Shown: positions 8,824-18,549, counted from the stretch's first letter. The stretch is DNA of 64,000 bases from Abyssibacter sp036156195 (GCA_036156195.1 JAYZUZ010000007.1:124001-188000), one strand, 5' to 3'. The notes: generated from the letters alone by a model not told the origin. Program-made: numbers and translations.

Positions 8824-9702
8824 TCAGTCTTCGCTCTCCGCCGTGTCGACCAGCACCACCTGCAGGGTTTGCACCCGACGCGAGTCGGCGCGCTGCACGG
8901 TGAAGCTGAACGGGTCAATGGACACCGATTCCCCACGCGAAGGCAGCCGGCCAAACGCATGGGTGACCAGACCACCCACCGTGTCGAACTCCTCGTCAGA
9001 GAACTCCGAGCCAAAGTAGCGGTTGAACTCCTCAACCGGGGTCAGCGCCCGCACAAGATACCGCTCATCGTCCTGGCGCAGAATGTAGGCACCCTCGGCC
9101 TCGTCGTACTCATCGTCGATCTCGCCAACGATTTGCTCCAGCACGTCCTCAATGGTGACCAGACCGGCGACGCCGCCGTACTCGTCCACCACCACGGCCA
9201 TGTGGTTGCGACTGGACCGGAATTCCTTGAGCAAGACATTGAGGCGCTTGGACTCCGGCACGAACACGGCCGGATGCATGCCGCTGCGCACATCAAAGCC
9301 CGCCTCGCTATCCAGACCCGCCGCACGGATATAACGCAGCAAATCCTTGGCGAGCAGGGTGCCGATCACCTCGTCCCGGCTCTCGCCAATCACGGGAAAG
9401 CGCGAATGCCCCGACTCCACCACGGTGTTGACCACCGAGTGCAGGTCGGCATCGGCCTCGATCACGACCATCTGGCCGCGCGGAATCATGATGTCGCGAA
9501 CCTGGGTTTCCGCGACTTCGAGCACGCCCTCGATCATCCAGCGGGCGTCGCGATCAATCAGTTCATCGCTTTCTGCCTGGCGAAGCGTGGCGAGCAGGTC
9601 TTCCCGGTTGCGCGGTGCGCCACCGAAGCTGCGGCCAAGCCGGCGCAGCCAGTTATCTGAAGAATCCTGCTCGGTCGAACTGGGAGGTTCCGAATCGTTC
9701 AT
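8824..9702 (-). CDS. corC: CorC/YbeX family CBS-domain protein (HlyC/CorC)
   Basis: 292 residues, the same length as E. coli YbeX/CorC. An N-terminal helical part is followed by a CBS pair (RDIMIPRGQMVVIEAD, HSRFPVIGESRDEVIG, then MHPAVFVPESKRLNVLL and NHMAVVVDEYGGVAGLVT). The C-terminal CorC_HlyC domain comes after about residue 205. Annotated in the family as magnesium/cobalt efflux or ribosome-linked adenylate-sensing protein; the role is not settled. The gene overlaps ybeY by 4 bp and precedes lnt, the conserved ybeZ-ybeY-ybeX-lnt order. Confidence 0.93.
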   Translation of the reverse strand: MNDSEPPSSTEQDSSDNWLRRLGRSFGGAPRNREDLLATLRQAESDELIDRDARWMIEGVLEVAETQVRDIMIPRGQMVVIEADADLHSVVNTVVESGHSRFPVIGESRDEVIGTLLAKDLLRYIRAAGLDSEAGFDVRSGMHPAVFVPESKRLNVLLKEFRSSRNHMAVVVDEYGGVAGLVTIEDVLEQIVGEIDDEYDEAEGAYILRQDDERYLVRALTPVEEFNRYFGSEFSDEEFDTVGGLVTHAFGRLPSRGESVSIDPFSFTVQRADSRRVQTLQVVLVDTAESED

Positions 9703-10160
9703 GCGGCGTGTGATGTCTCGTAGGGGTTGGATATGTCCAGCGTCGCCAGAATGGCGATTTCCTGAGCCTCCATGATCTCTGCCTCGGATGACAACTCGTG
9801 GTCATAGCCGGACAGATGCAGAAGGCCGTGGATGGTTAGATGCGCCCAGTGATCCAGGCAGGGCTTGTGTTGTGCCTGGGCCTCCTCGGCCACCAGGGGC
9901 ACGCAAAAGACCAGGTCGCCCAGCAGCTCGGGCATGTCGCCATAGCCAAACGACAACACATTCGTCGGGCGGGGTTTGTCGCGCCACTGCTGATTAAGCG
10001 TCTGGCTTTCCTCGGCATCGACCAGGCGCAGCGTCAGCTCACCGGCCAGCGGGACGACAGCATTCACAGCGGCCAGCCAGCGTGCAAAATCCTCGTCGCT
10101 GGGCGTCGGCGCGCTGTCGCATAGGCGTTGTACAGCCCAGTCGACCTGGTCCAGGCTCAT
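9699..10160 (-). CDS. ybeY: endoribonuclease YbeY
   Basis: 153-residue metal-dependent RNase involved in 16S rRNA 3' maturation and ribosome quality control. The zinc motif H-x3-H-x5-H is seen as HGLLHLSGYDH. Another conserved block is TNVLSFGYGD. The start and stop each overlap the neighbouring genes by 4 bp (phoH upstream, corC downstream), so translation is coupled throughout the operon. Length and motif are typical. Confidence 0.96.
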   Translation of the reverse strand: MSLDQVDWAVQRLCDSAPTPSDEDFARWLAAVNAVVPLAGELTLRLVDAEESQTLNQQWRDKPRPTNVLSFGYGDMPELLGDLVFCVPLVAEEAQAQHKPCLDHWAHLTIHGLLHLSGYDHELSSEAEIMEAQEIAILATLDISNPYETSHAA

Positions 10161-11143
10161 GCGTCCTCCCGGTCGTAGGCGTCAACAATACGCTGGACGA
10201 GCGGATGCCGGACGACATCCTTGGCCTGAAAGCGCGCAAAGCTGATGCCATCTACGTCTTTGAGCAGCTCGGCGGCATGGCGCAGGCCGGAGCGCTGTCC
10301 TCTGGGCAGGTCGACCTGCGAGGTATCGCCTGTAACCACCGCCGTCGAGCCGAAACCGATGCGGGTCAGGAACATCTTCATCTGCTCGACCGTGGTGTTT
10401 TGCGCTTCATCGAGAATGATGAAGGACTCATTGAGCGTGCGGCCGCGCATGTATGCGAGCGGTGCCATTTCGATCACACCACGCTCGGACAAGCGCGCCA
10501 CACGGTCGTGGCCCAGCATTTCGTACAGTGCGTCGTACAGGGGACGCAGGTAGGGGTCGATCTTCTGCGCGAGATCGCCGGGCAGAAAACCCAGCCGCTC
10601 ACCGGCTTCGACCGCCGGTCGCACCAGCACCAGCCGGCGCACACGCTCGGTCTCCAGCGCCTCGACTGCGGTGGCCACGGCGAGATAGGTTTTGCCGGTG
10701 CCGGCGGGACCAATGCCGAAATTGAGATCGTGCTGGCGGATATTCTCGATATACCGTCGCTGATTGGGCGTGCGCCCTTTGATGCTCACCCGACGCGCCC
10801 GCACGGGGCGGCCTTCGCCCACTGCCGAGGCCGCATCTGAAGCTCGCTCGGAAAACTCCGCCCGCACGGTGGCCAGCGCCATGTGCACATCCTCGGTCCC
10901 CAAATCCCCGACGGCCCGTTTGTGCAGCTCGCGCAGCACTGTCTCGGCCATGTCGCAGGCTTGCTCATCGCCCACCAACTGGAACCGGTTGCCTCGGTTG
11001 CGCACCTCGACCCCCAGCCGCTGTTCGACTTCACGTAGATGCGCATCAACAGGGCCGCACAATCGGGCCAGGCGGGCGTTGTCAGCCGGCAGCAGCACCA
11101 CATCACGCATGTGTGGTGCCTCGGCTGTCGCAATCGGTTCCAT
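10157..11143 (-). CDS. ybeZ: PhoH family ATPase (YbeZ)
   Basis: 328-residue cytosolic ATPase of the PhoH family, probably an RNA helicase-like partner of YbeY. An N-terminal KH-like region (EVRNRGNRFQLVG) precedes the P-loop GPAGTGKT. Walker B-like FIILDEAQNT and the VVTGDTSQVDLPRG sensor block follow. It sits directly behind miaB (14-bp gap) and overlaps ybeY by 4 bp. The C-terminal QRIVDAYDREDA is typical. Confidence 0.95.
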   Translation of the reverse strand: MEPIATAEAPHMRDVVLLPADNARLARLCGPVDAHLREVEQRLGVEVRNRGNRFQLVGDEQACDMAETVLRELHKRAVGDLGTEDVHMALATVRAEFSERASDAASAVGEGRPVRARRVSIKGRTPNQRRYIENIRQHDLNFGIGPAGTGKTYLAVATAVEALETERVRRLVLVRPAVEAGERLGFLPGDLAQKIDPYLRPLYDALYEMLGHDRVARLSERGVIEMAPLAYMRGRTLNESFIILDEAQNTTVEQMKMFLTRIGFGSTAVVTGDTSQVDLPRGQRSGLRHAAELLKDVDGISFARFQAKDVVRHPLVQRIVDAYDREDA

Positions 11144-11157
11144 GGACTTCAGTCGAT

Positions 11158-12501
11158 TCAGGCAGCAACGGAATGACTGACCAGCCGACCCCGCAATGAG
11201 TTCGGCAGCGCCTCGGTGATGACCACATCCACCATCTGGCCGATCAGGGCCGCATCCCCGTCAAAATTGACCCAGCGGTTGTTGCCGGCACGGCCTGCCA
11301 TCTGGTTGGGCGACTTCACCGATGCACGCTCAACCAGTACCTGCTGCGTCGTGCCGACCAGGGCCTCGGCATAGGCCATGCCCTGCTGGCGCACCCGGTT
11401 CTGCAGAATCTGCAGGCGCTTGGATTTTTCCTCGGCCGGCACCGTATCGGCCAGATTGGCCGCCGGGGTCCCCGGCCGCGGGCTGTAGTTGAACGAGAAG
11501 GCATGGTCGAAGCCCGCCTCGTGGATCACGTTCATCGTCGCGGCAAAGTCAGAATCGGACTCGGTGGGAAAGCCCACAATAATGTCGGTCGACAGCGCGA
11601 TATCCGGCCGGGCCTCACGCAGGCGGCGCACCTTGTCCAGGTACTCGGCTGCCGTATGGCCGCGTTTCATCATCGCCAGGATGCGATCCGAGCCGGCCTG
11701 CACCGGCAAGTGCAGGTAGCCGGCCAGCTTGGGCACTTCGGCATAGGCGGCGATGAGGTCGTCCGTAAACTCCGCCGGATGCGAGGTCGTGAAGCGGATG
11801 CGCTGGATGCCGGGCATTTCGGCCGTGTAGTGGATGAGCAGCGCCAGATCGGCGGTTGCACCATCGGCCATCGCCCCGCGATAGGCATTGACGTTCTGGC
11901 CCAGGAAGGTGATTTCCCGCACGCCCTGCTCGGCCAGCTGCGCTACCTCGGTGAGCACATCGTCCAGGGGCCGGCTGATCTCCTCCCCGCGGGTGTAGGG
12001 CACCACGCAGAAGGTGCAGTACTTGCTGCAGCCTTCCATCACCGACACGAAGGCCGTCGGCCCTTCCGCACGCGGCTCGGGCAGGTTGTCGAACTTTTCG
12101 ATCTCGGGGAAGGAGATGTCCACCACCGTGCGGCGCTTGGCACGCGCCTGATCGACCATCTCGGGCAGGCGGTGCACCGTCTGCGGGCCGAACACCAGAT
12201 CCACATAAGGCGCGCGATCCGCAATGGCGTCGCCTTCCTGGGAGGCCACGCAGCCACCCACGCCGATCAGCAGTTCGGGATTGCGATCCTTGAGCGGCCG
12301 CAGGCGGCCCAACTCGGAGAACACCTTCTCCTGGGCCTTCTCCCGCACCGAACAGGTGTTGAGCAGCAACACATCGGCCTCATCGGGATTATGGGTGCGA
12401 TCCAGCTGATGCGAACGGGCCAGGACATCGGCCATTTTGTCCGAGTCATAGCTGTTCATCTGACAGCCAAAGGTCTTGATGTATAGCTTGCCGCGCGGCA
12501 T
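11158..12501 (-). CDS. miaB: tRNA-2-methylthio-N6-isopentenyladenosine synthase MiaB
   Basis: Radical-SAM methylthiotransferase acting on A37 of tRNAs reading UNN codons. 447 residues in three parts. The UPF0004 domain has its cluster cysteines in FGCQMNSYDS, NTCSVREKA and GGCVASQ. The radical-SAM core shows CSKYCTFCVVPYTRGEE (Cx3Cx2C). The C-terminal TRAM domain contains VLVERAS. First gene of the miaB-ybeZ-ybeY-corC-lnt transcription unit. A TATACT hexamer about 30 bp upstream could be its -10, but the -35 is poor. Confidence 0.97.
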   Translation of the reverse strand: MPRGKLYIKTFGCQMNSYDSDKMADVLARSHQLDRTHNPDEADVLLLNTCSVREKAQEKVFSELGRLRPLKDRNPELLIGVGGCVASQEGDAIADRAPYVDLVFGPQTVHRLPEMVDQARAKRRTVVDISFPEIEKFDNLPEPRAEGPTAFVSVMEGCSKYCTFCVVPYTRGEEISRPLDDVLTEVAQLAEQGVREITFLGQNVNAYRGAMADGATADLALLIHYTAEMPGIQRIRFTTSHPAEFTDDLIAAYAEVPKLAGYLHLPVQAGSDRILAMMKRGHTAAEYLDKVRRLREARPDIALSTDIIVGFPTESDSDFAATMNVIHEAGFDHAFSFNYSPRPGTPAANLADTVPAEEKSKRLQILQNRVRQQGMAYAEALVGTTQQVLVERASVKSPNQMAGRAGNNRWVNFDGDAALIGQMVDVVITEALPNSLRGRLVSHSVAA

Positions 12502-12584
12502 GACGATTCAGGGCTCGAAAGAACCCGGCAGTATAAGGGATGGAAAGCGGGCGTTGTGCCCTGAGCCGCCCGGCGGCGCGGACC

Positions 12585-13022
12585 TCAGACCTTGGTCAGC
12601 CAGTCATCCACCGCCGCAGCGGTGTCACGCCAGGCCTGTTCGAACGCCTCGCGAGGGCGGCGGTACGGGTCGGCTACCTCGGCGTTGTCGCGCCAGCGGC
12701 CGATCAGATGAACACGACCACGCGACATCGGGAAGTTCTGATGGATCCACTTCATGTGGCCTTTGTCCATCACCAGAATCAGATCCGAACCGGCAATCAT
12801 GTCCTGATTGATCTGCCGCGCACGGTGGCCGCTGGCATCCAGACCGTTCTCCTGCATGATTTCCAGCGCCAGCGGATCGGCCGGATGCCCGACCAGCGCA
12901 CCGACACCCGCCGACTCCACAACGGCATTGGGCCGATCGGCCAGCCGCTCTTTGAGCAGGTATTCACCCATGGGACTCCGGCAGATATTGCCGGTACAGA
13001 CGACAAGAAATCGATTGAACAT
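12585..13022 (-). CDS. low-molecular-weight protein-tyrosine phosphatase
   Basis: 145-residue LMW-PTP. The active-site P-loop is at the N-terminus, C9-TGNIC-R15-S, and the general acid lies in the loop VADPYRRP. Bacterial members (Wzb/Etp/Ptp) often reverse autophosphorylation of capsule-export tyrosine kinases. No kinase or capsule gene is next to it, so the substrate is unknown. It lies between ssb and miaB on the same strand with 113 and 83 bp gaps, probably as its own unit. Confidence 0.93.
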   Translation of the reverse strand: MFNRFLVVCTGNICRSPMGEYLLKERLADRPNAVVESAGVGALVGHPADPLALEIMQENGLDASGHRARQINQDMIAGSDLILVMDKGHMKWIHQNFPMSRGRVHLIGRWRDNAEVADPYRRPREAFEQAWRDTAAAVDDWLTKV

Positions 13023-13135
13023 GGCTCGGCTTCACCGCTGTTGTTCCAGGCGGGTGGCGACCAGCCGTGATCGCCCCACCCTAACTTGCCAGAGCGCGGG
13101 TCAACCCCGTTCGCGCCCCGCCCCCGAGAGTCGAT

Positions 13136-13651
13136 CTAAAATGGGATGTCGTCGTCGCCGAAGTCGTCGACCGGCGCAGGCTGTGGCGCATTGCCGCCAC
13201 CCGAACGGTTGCCGCCGCCGTAGCCACCGCCACCGCCGCCCTGGCCTCCGCCATAGCCACCACCCGACCCACCACCGAAGTTGCCACCACCCCCACCGCC
13301 GCCGGAACCCCCGCGGCCGCCCAGCATCTGCATTTCGTTGGCGATGATTTCCGTGGTGTAACGGTCCTGGCCGTCGTTGCCCTGCCACTTCCGGGTGCGC
13401 AGCGAACCCTCGACATACACCTGCGAACCCTTGCGCAGATACTCGGCGGCAATTTCAGCCAGACGCCCGAAGAACGCCACGCTATGCCACTCCGTGCGCT
13501 CCTTCTGCTCGCCCGACTGCTTGTCGCGCCAGGTTTCGGAGGTGGCGATCCGGATGTTGGTGACCTGGGCCCCGCTGCTTGGAATGCGCCGTGTTTCCGG
13601 GTCGGCTCCAAGATTGCCGACGAGAATGACCTTGTTGACTCCGCGCGCCAT
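13136..13651 (-). CDS. ssb: single-stranded DNA-binding protein
   Basis: 171-residue SSB. N-terminal OB fold (residues 1-110: GVNKVILVGNLGADPETR, TSETWRDK, YLRKGSQVYVEGSLRTR), then a very glycine-rich linker of about 45 residues. The acidic tail DDFGDDDIPF recruits repair and replication proteins. The MFS gene lies 65 bp upstream on the same strand and uvrA lies beyond it on the opposite strand, the arrangement known from pseudomonads and relatives. The linker DNA is a purine/pyrimidine-skewed GGC-repeat tract. Confidence 0.97.
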   Translation of the reverse strand: MARGVNKVILVGNLGADPETRRIPSSGAQVTNIRIATSETWRDKQSGEQKERTEWHSVAFFGRLAEIAAEYLRKGSQVYVEGSLRTRKWQGNDGQDRYTTEIIANEMQMLGGRGGSGGGGGGGNFGGGSGGGYGGGQGGGGGGYGGGNRSGGGNAPQPAPVDDFGDDDIPF

Positions 13652-13716
13652 GCGAGAACCCCTAACGATGAAATCGGTGATGGAAAGCCGGATAGCGTAC
13701 CCGGAGCAACGCTGTC

Positions 13717-14895
13717 CTAGCCAGTGCGGCCAGAGGCAGCGGCCGGGATACGCCAGGGCGTACGGGGGGCGAACAGCAGCCAGGCGGCCAATAGCCCGCC
13801 GGCCACGATGAGCACCGCGTCCAGACCCCAGCCGCCCATGATCCAGCCGCCCAGTGCGCCGCCCGCAAAGGCGCCCAGAAACTGCGACGTGGAGTACATG
13901 CCCAGCGCCGCGCCGCGGGCGTCAGCCTGCGCCGCCTGCGAGACCAGCGATGGCATGGAGGCTTCCAGCAGATTAAAGCCGGAAAAATAGCAACAAAGCG
14001 CCAGCAGCATGGCGCCGGTCGTGCCGACCTGGGTCATGCCCACCAGCGCTGCGGCGGCCAGCACGATGCACCCCATGACCACACGGGCCTGATGCCCCTT
14101 GCGCTCGGCCAGCCAGATCAGCACCGGCAGCGGGAGGATGGACAGCAGCATCGCAGGCGCGAACACCAACCACTGGTCGCTTGCAACCACATCCAGCCGC
14201 CGGCTCAGCAGGACCGGAACCGCCACGAACACGGCGGTCATCGCGGCATGCAGGACGAAAATGCCGCCGTAAAGCGGGTGCAGGCGGCGATCGGAAAACG
14301 CGGCGCGCAAGCCCGTGAGCAGCCCGGTCGGCTCGCGGCGCTCGGGGCGTGGCACCCACACCCACAACACCAGAATTGAAACCAAGGCAAAGCCCGCCGC
14401 GAGTTGAAACACCCCGGCCAACCCCAACCAGGCCGTGAACACCGGACCGACCATCAGCGCAATCAAAAATGCCATACCAATCGAAATGCCCAGAATGGCC
14501 ATGGCAGTGGTGCGAACCGCCGGCCGTGTCAGATCGGCCAGTAGCGCGTTGATGGCGGCCGCCACTGCACCCGCGCCCTGCAAGGCGCGCCCGGCAATGA
14601 GCATTTCGATGGATGTGGCCGACGCAGCCAGCAGGCTGCCCAGCAGAAATATCCCCAACCCGGCGGCAATCACCGGCAGGCGCCCCAGCCGGTCCGAAGC
14701 CAACCCGAACGGCAACTGCAGCAGCGCCTGGGTCAGGCCATAAATCCCCACCGCCAGACCGACCAGCATCGGGGTGGCCCCGGCGTAGTCGTCCGCATAA
14801 GCCGCCAGCACGGGCAAGACCATGAACAGGCCCAGCATGCGTAGCCAGTAGACCAGCGCCAGACCGCCGACGGCGCGGCGTTCAAGTGCATTCAT
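13717..14895 (-). CDS. MFS transporter (YajR-like)
   Basis: 392-residue major facilitator protein with about 12 hydrophobic segments. The MFS signature between helices 2 and 3 appears as PFGLASDRLGRLPVI, and helix 5 carries ISIGMAFLIALMVGP. The early part (LVYWLRMLGLFMVLPVLAAY) resembles YajR/drug:proton antiporters, but the C-terminal ferredoxin-like YAM domain of E. coli YajR is absent. Substrate unknown. The position between ssb and uvrA is conserved in many gammaproteobacteria. It is divergent from uvrA across 104 bp. Confidence 0.88.
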   Translation of the reverse strand: MNALERRAVGGLALVYWLRMLGLFMVLPVLAAYADDYAGATPMLVGLAVGIYGLTQALLQLPFGLASDRLGRLPVIAAGLGIFLLGSLLAASATSIEMLIAGRALQGAGAVAAAINALLADLTRPAVRTTAMAILGISIGMAFLIALMVGPVFTAWLGLAGVFQLAAGFALVSILVLWVWVPRPERREPTGLLTGLRAAFSDRRLHPLYGGIFVLHAAMTAVFVAVPVLLSRRLDVVASDQWLVFAPAMLLSILPLPVLIWLAERKGHQARVVMGCIVLAAAALVGMTQVGTTGAMLLALCCYFSGFNLLEASMPSLVSQAAQADARGAALGMYSTSQFLGAFAGGALGGWIMGGWGLDAVLIVAGGLLAAWLLFAPRTPWRIPAAASGRTG

Positions 14896-14999
14896 TCAGG
14901 GGGTTTCTCAAGCGATAAGGCCTGTGCATGGTATCACCCGACAGGCTGCTAAACTCCCGGGTTGATCCCCGTTTCACCTGCCACAGGGCCCTTGTCCTC

Positions 15000-17837
15000 A
15001 TGGACACCATCGAGATTCGCGGTGCGCGCACGCACAACCTGCGCAACGTCGACCTGACCCTCCCGCGCGATCGGCTCATCGTCATCACCGGCCTCTCCGG
15101 CTCCGGCAAATCGTCCCTCGCCTTCGACACGATTTACGCCGAGGGCCAGCGGCGCTATGTCGAGAGCCTGTCGGCTTATGCGCGGCAGTTTTTGTCGATG
15201 ATGGAAAAGCCGGACATCGACTCCATTGAGGGCCTGTCGCCGGCGATCTCCATCGAGCAGAAATCCACGTCGCATAACCCGCGCTCCACCGTGGGCACCG
15301 TGACCGAGATCTACGACTACCTGCGCCTGCTGTTCGCGCGCACGGGGATTCCTTCCTGCCCGGACCACGGCGGCGAGCTGATCGCGCAGACGGTCAGTCA
15401 GATGGTCGACAAGACGCTGGAGCAAGACGAAGGTTCGGCCTGGATGCTGCTGGCGCCAGTGGTCGATGGCCGCAAGGGCGAACATAAGCAAATCATCGAG
15501 CAACTGCGCAGCCAAGGGTTCATCCGGGCGCGCATCGATGGCGAGGTCGTCGAACTCGACGAAGCCCCTGAACTCAACAAGAAAACCAAACACACCATCG
15601 AAGCCGTCGTCGATCGCTTCAAGATTCGGGACGACCTCAAACAGCGCTTGGCTGAATCCTTCGAGACCGCGCTCAATCTCGCCGACGGCGTCGCCACACT
15701 GGCGCCCTACAACCGGGAAGGTGAATCGATCACCTTCTCCTCCCGCTACGCCTGCAAGGTCTGTGGCTGGGCGATTGGCGAGCTGGAGCCCCGGCTGTTC
15801 TCGTTCAACAACCCCACCGGGGCCTGCCCCACCTGCGATGGCCTGGGCCAGCTGCAGGTCTTTGATCGCGACCGTGTGGTGGCCCATCCGGATGTCCCGC
15901 TGGGCGACGGTGCCATTCGCGGTTGGGACAAGCGCAATGCCTATTTCTACTCGTTGATCGAGTCGCTGGCTGCCCACTACGCCTTTGACCTCGACACACC
16001 CTTCGATGAGCTGCCCGAGGACATCCAGCAAGTCGTGCTCTACGGCAGCGGGCGCGATGCCATCGAGTTCACCTACCCCGGCCAGGGTGGCCGCACCCGC
16101 ACGCGGCGGCACCGCTTCGAGGGGATCATCCCCAACATGGAGCGCCGCTACCGCGAGACCGACTCCGTGGCCGTGCGTGAGGAACTTGCCAAATACCTCG
16201 CCAACAAAGCCTGTCCGGATTGCGACGGCGAACGCCTGAACCGGGCGGCCCGGCATGTGAAGGTCGACGGGCGTCGCTTGCCCGAGTTGGTCCGCACCTC
16301 GGTGCGCGAAGCCCAGCAGGAGATGACGGCGCTGGACCTGCGCGGCCGCCATGCGGAGATCGCCCGGCGCATCCTCAAGGAAATCGGCGAGCGCCTGCGT
16401 TTTCTGGTCGATGTCGGGTTGGATTACCTGACCCTGTCCCGCAGCGCCGACACGCTGTCCGGCGGCGAGGCTCAGCGCATCCGCCTGGCCAGCCAGATCG
16501 GCGCCGGGCTGGTTGGCGTGATGTATGTGCTGGACGAGCCGTCCATCGGCCTGCACCAGCGCGACAACCGCCGCCTGCTGGACACGCTGTTCCGCTTGCG
16601 CGATCTCGGCAATACCGTCTTGGTCGTCGAGCATGATGAAGACGCCATCCGACTGGCCGACCATGTGATCGACATCGGCCCCGGCGCGGGCGTCCATGGC
16701 GGCCAGGTCGTTGCGCAGGGCTCTCCGCAAGATGTGGAAGCCGCGCCCGAATCACTGACCGGCGACTACCTCAGCGGGCGCAAGGCCATTGTCGTGCCCG
16801 AGCAGCGGCATCGCCCCAACGCCAAGCAGTTGCTGATTATCGAAGGCGCCACCGGTAATAATCTGCAGAACGTAACGGTCAAGATTCCGGTGGGGCTGAT
16901 GGTCTGCATCACCGGCGTCTCGGGCTCGGGCAAGTCCACGTTGATTAACGAAACGCTCTACAAGCATGCCGCGCGCGAACTCAACCGCGCGCACCTGCAC
17001 GCCGCACCAGCCAAGGCGATTCACGGCATGGAGCATTTCGACAAGGTCATCGACATCGACCAAAGCCCCATCGGCCGCACGCCACGCTCCAACCCGGCCA
17101 CTTACACCGGGCTGTTCACGCCGATTCGCGATCTGTTCGCCGGCGTCCCCGAGGCGCGCGCGCGTGGCTACAAACCCGGTCGCTTCTCCTTCAACGTAAA
17201 AGGCGGTCGCTGTGAGGCCTGCCAAGGTGATGGCGTCATTAAGGTGGAGATGCATTTTCTGCCTGATGTCTACGTCCCCTGCGATCTCTGCAAGGGCGCG
17301 CGCTACAACCGCGAGACGCTGGACATCCAGTACAAGGGCCGCAGCATTGCCGATGTGCTCGACATGACCGTCGAGGAAGCCACCGCCTTCTTTCAGCCCG
17401 TGCCCGTGCTGCGCCGCAAGCTGGAAACGCTGATGGAAGTGGGGTTGTCCTACGTCAAGCTGGGGCAGAACGCGACCACGCTATCCGGCGGCGAGGCCCA
17501 GCGCGTGAAACTGGCGCGGGAACTGTCCAAGCGCGACACCGGCAAAACGCTCTATATCCTCGACGAACCCACCACCGGGCTGCATTTTCACGATATCGCC
17601 CAGCTACTCACGGTACTCTCCCGACTTCGGGATGCCGGGAACACCGTGGTCGTGATCGAGCACAATCTGGATGTCATCAAGACCGCCGACTGGATCATCG
17701 ACATGGGTCCGGAAGGTGGCGACGGTGGCGGCACCGTCGTAGCCACGGGCACGCCCGAAGACGTTGCGGCCGTCGAGGCCTCCCACACCGGGCGCTTTCT
17801 GGCGCCGCTGCTCCAGCGCGAGGCCGAACCGGCATGA
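15000..17837 (+). CDS. uvrA: excinuclease ABC subunit A
   Basis: Damage-recognition ATPase of nucleotide-excision repair, 945 residues (E. coli 940). It has two ABC ATPase halves with P-loops GLSGSGKSS and GVSGSGKST and signatures LSGGEAQR in both halves. Two zinc modules are CKVCG...CPTCDG and CEACQGDG...CDLCKG. The frame is open from 14928, but MDTIEIRGARTHNLRN is the conserved start, at ATG 15000 behind AGGG. The stop overlaps the next gene by 4 bp (ATGA). No canonical LexA box (CTGT-N8-ACAG) is seen upstream. Confidence 0.98.
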   Translation: MDTIEIRGARTHNLRNVDLTLPRDRLIVITGLSGSGKSSLAFDTIYAEGQRRYVESLSAYARQFLSMMEKPDIDSIEGLSPAISIEQKSTSHNPRSTVGTVTEIYDYLRLLFARTGIPSCPDHGGELIAQTVSQMVDKTLEQDEGSAWMLLAPVVDGRKGEHKQIIEQLRSQGFIRARIDGEVVELDEAPELNKKTKHTIEAVVDRFKIRDDLKQRLAESFETALNLADGVATLAPYNREGESITFSSRYACKVCGWAIGELEPRLFSFNNPTGACPTCDGLGQLQVFDRDRVVAHPDVPLGDGAIRGWDKRNAYFYSLIESLAAHYAFDLDTPFDELPEDIQQVVLYGSGRDAIEFTYPGQGGRTRTRRHRFEGIIPNMERRYRETDSVAVREELAKYLANKACPDCDGERLNRAARHVKVDGRRLPELVRTSVREAQQEMTALDLRGRHAEIARRILKEIGERLRFLVDVGLDYLTLSRSADTLSGGEAQRIRLASQIGAGLVGVMYVLDEPSIGLHQRDNRRLLDTLFRLRDLGNTVLVVEHDEDAIRLADHVIDIGPGAGVHGGQVVAQGSPQDVEAAPESLTGDYLSGRKAIVVPEQRHRPNAKQLLIIEGATGNNLQNVTVKIPVGLMVCITGVSGSGKSTLINETLYKHAARELNRAHLHAAPAKAIHGMEHFDKVIDIDQSPIGRTPRSNPATYTGLFTPIRDLFAGVPEARARGYKPGRFSFNVKGGRCEACQGDGVIKVEMHFLPDVYVPCDLCKGARYNRETLDIQYKGRSIADVLDMTVEEATAFFQPVPVLRRKLETLMEVGLSYVKLGQNATTLSGGEAQRVKLARELSKRDTGKTLYILDEPTTGLHFHDIAQLLTVLSRLRDAGNTVVVIEHNLDVIKTADWIIDMGPEGGDGGGTVVATGTPEDVAAVEASHTGRFLAPLLQREAEPA

Positions 17838-18040
17838 CGCAGTACTCACGCACCGAACTCAAGGCCCGCGTGCGTGATCTTCGCGCCGAGCACCGCCAGC
17901 TCGACCACGCCATCATGGAAATGGAGCTGCAGCTCTACTGCAACCAGCTCGAACTGCGCCGGCTGAAAATGCGCAAACTCCAGCTCAAAGACACGATTGC
18001 CCGACTGGAATCCATGCTCATCCCCAACCTGGACGCCTGA
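17834..18040 (+). CDS. DUF465 (YdcH-type) small helical protein
   Basis: 68 residues, almost entirely one helical hairpin rich in Leu, Lys, Arg and Glu. The DUF465 pattern is recognisable: LRAEHRQLDHAIMEME and LRRLKMRKLQLKDTIARLE. The family is widespread and of unknown function. Translation is coupled to uvrA by a 4-bp overlap, and the next gene follows after 11 bp, so the three form one transcription unit ending at the terminator near 18.58 kb. Confidence 0.8.
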   Translation: MTQYSRTELKARVRDLRAEHRQLDHAIMEMELQLYCNQLELRRLKMRKLQLKDTIARLESMLIPNLDA

Positions 18041-18051
18041 CCGCCCGTCCG

Positions 18052-18549
18052 ATGGCCCGCCGTACCGTCCTGCTACGGCAGCACGCCCGGTCTCCGCACT
18101 GGCTCTGCGCACTGCTGGCGCTGACCTTGAGCACGGGCATCGCGGCGATCATCCACCCCATCGCACCGCGCTGGCTCCATCCGGTTGTGCTCCTCGCCAC
18201 CTACCTGCTGCTACGGCACCGCTGGACGCTGGAAACACGCGTTGAAGAAGGCCCAGAGGGTCGTGTCCTACGCCTACGACGCCCCCGCGACAGCTTCGCC
18301 ACCCAGGTCGCGCAACGCGATATTCAGTCCATCGAAATCCACAACCCCGGCCCGGGCAATGGACACCCGCGCATGGACCCCACCGACCCCTACGCACACC
18401 ACTTCAGCCAGTGGGGCTACCAAGGACCCAGCCTGACCGTGCGATTCCAGTTGCCCACGGGCAGTGGGGGAGAACAGCAACTTCGGACTTGGCATTTCCC
18501 GGCGCCGGAGGCAGCACGGATGTGTGCGTTGTTGCGGGAGGCGGGCTGA
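18052..18549 (+). CDS. hypothetical membrane protein
   Basis: 165 residues. Two hydrophobic segments near the N-terminus (about residues 18-55: LCALLALTLSTGIAAII and HPVVLLATYLLL) are followed by a cytosolic beta-rich domain that may be PH-like (RHRWTLETRVEEG, RDIQSIEIHNPG). I do not recognise a family with confidence. It is the last gene of the uvrA unit; its stop codon is the first base pair region of the terminator stem. Codon use matches the high-GC neighbours, unlike the genes immediately to the right. Confidence 0.65.
   Translation: MARRTVLLRQHARSPHWLCALLALTLSTGIAAIIHPIAPRWLHPVVLLATYLLLRHRWTLETRVEEGPEGRVLRLRRPRDSFATQVAQRDIQSIEIHNPGPGNGHPRMDPTDPYAHHFSQWGYQGPSLTVRFQLPTGSGGEQQLRTWHFPAPEAARMCALLREAG

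Noticed and set aside
13180..13320. Short-period GGC/GCC repeats as a tandem-repeat locus or CRISPR
   Set aside because: They encode the glycine-rich linker of SSB and have no spacer structure.
14926..14949. CTGT...ACAG upstream of uvrA as an SOS/LexA box
   Set aside because: The half-sites are separated by about 15 bp instead of the 8 of the gammaproteobacterial LexA box, and the interior is not AT-rich.
14949..16730. 593-codon open frame antisense to uvrA
   Set aside because: A high-GC shadow frame with no family features opposite a perfectly conserved gene.
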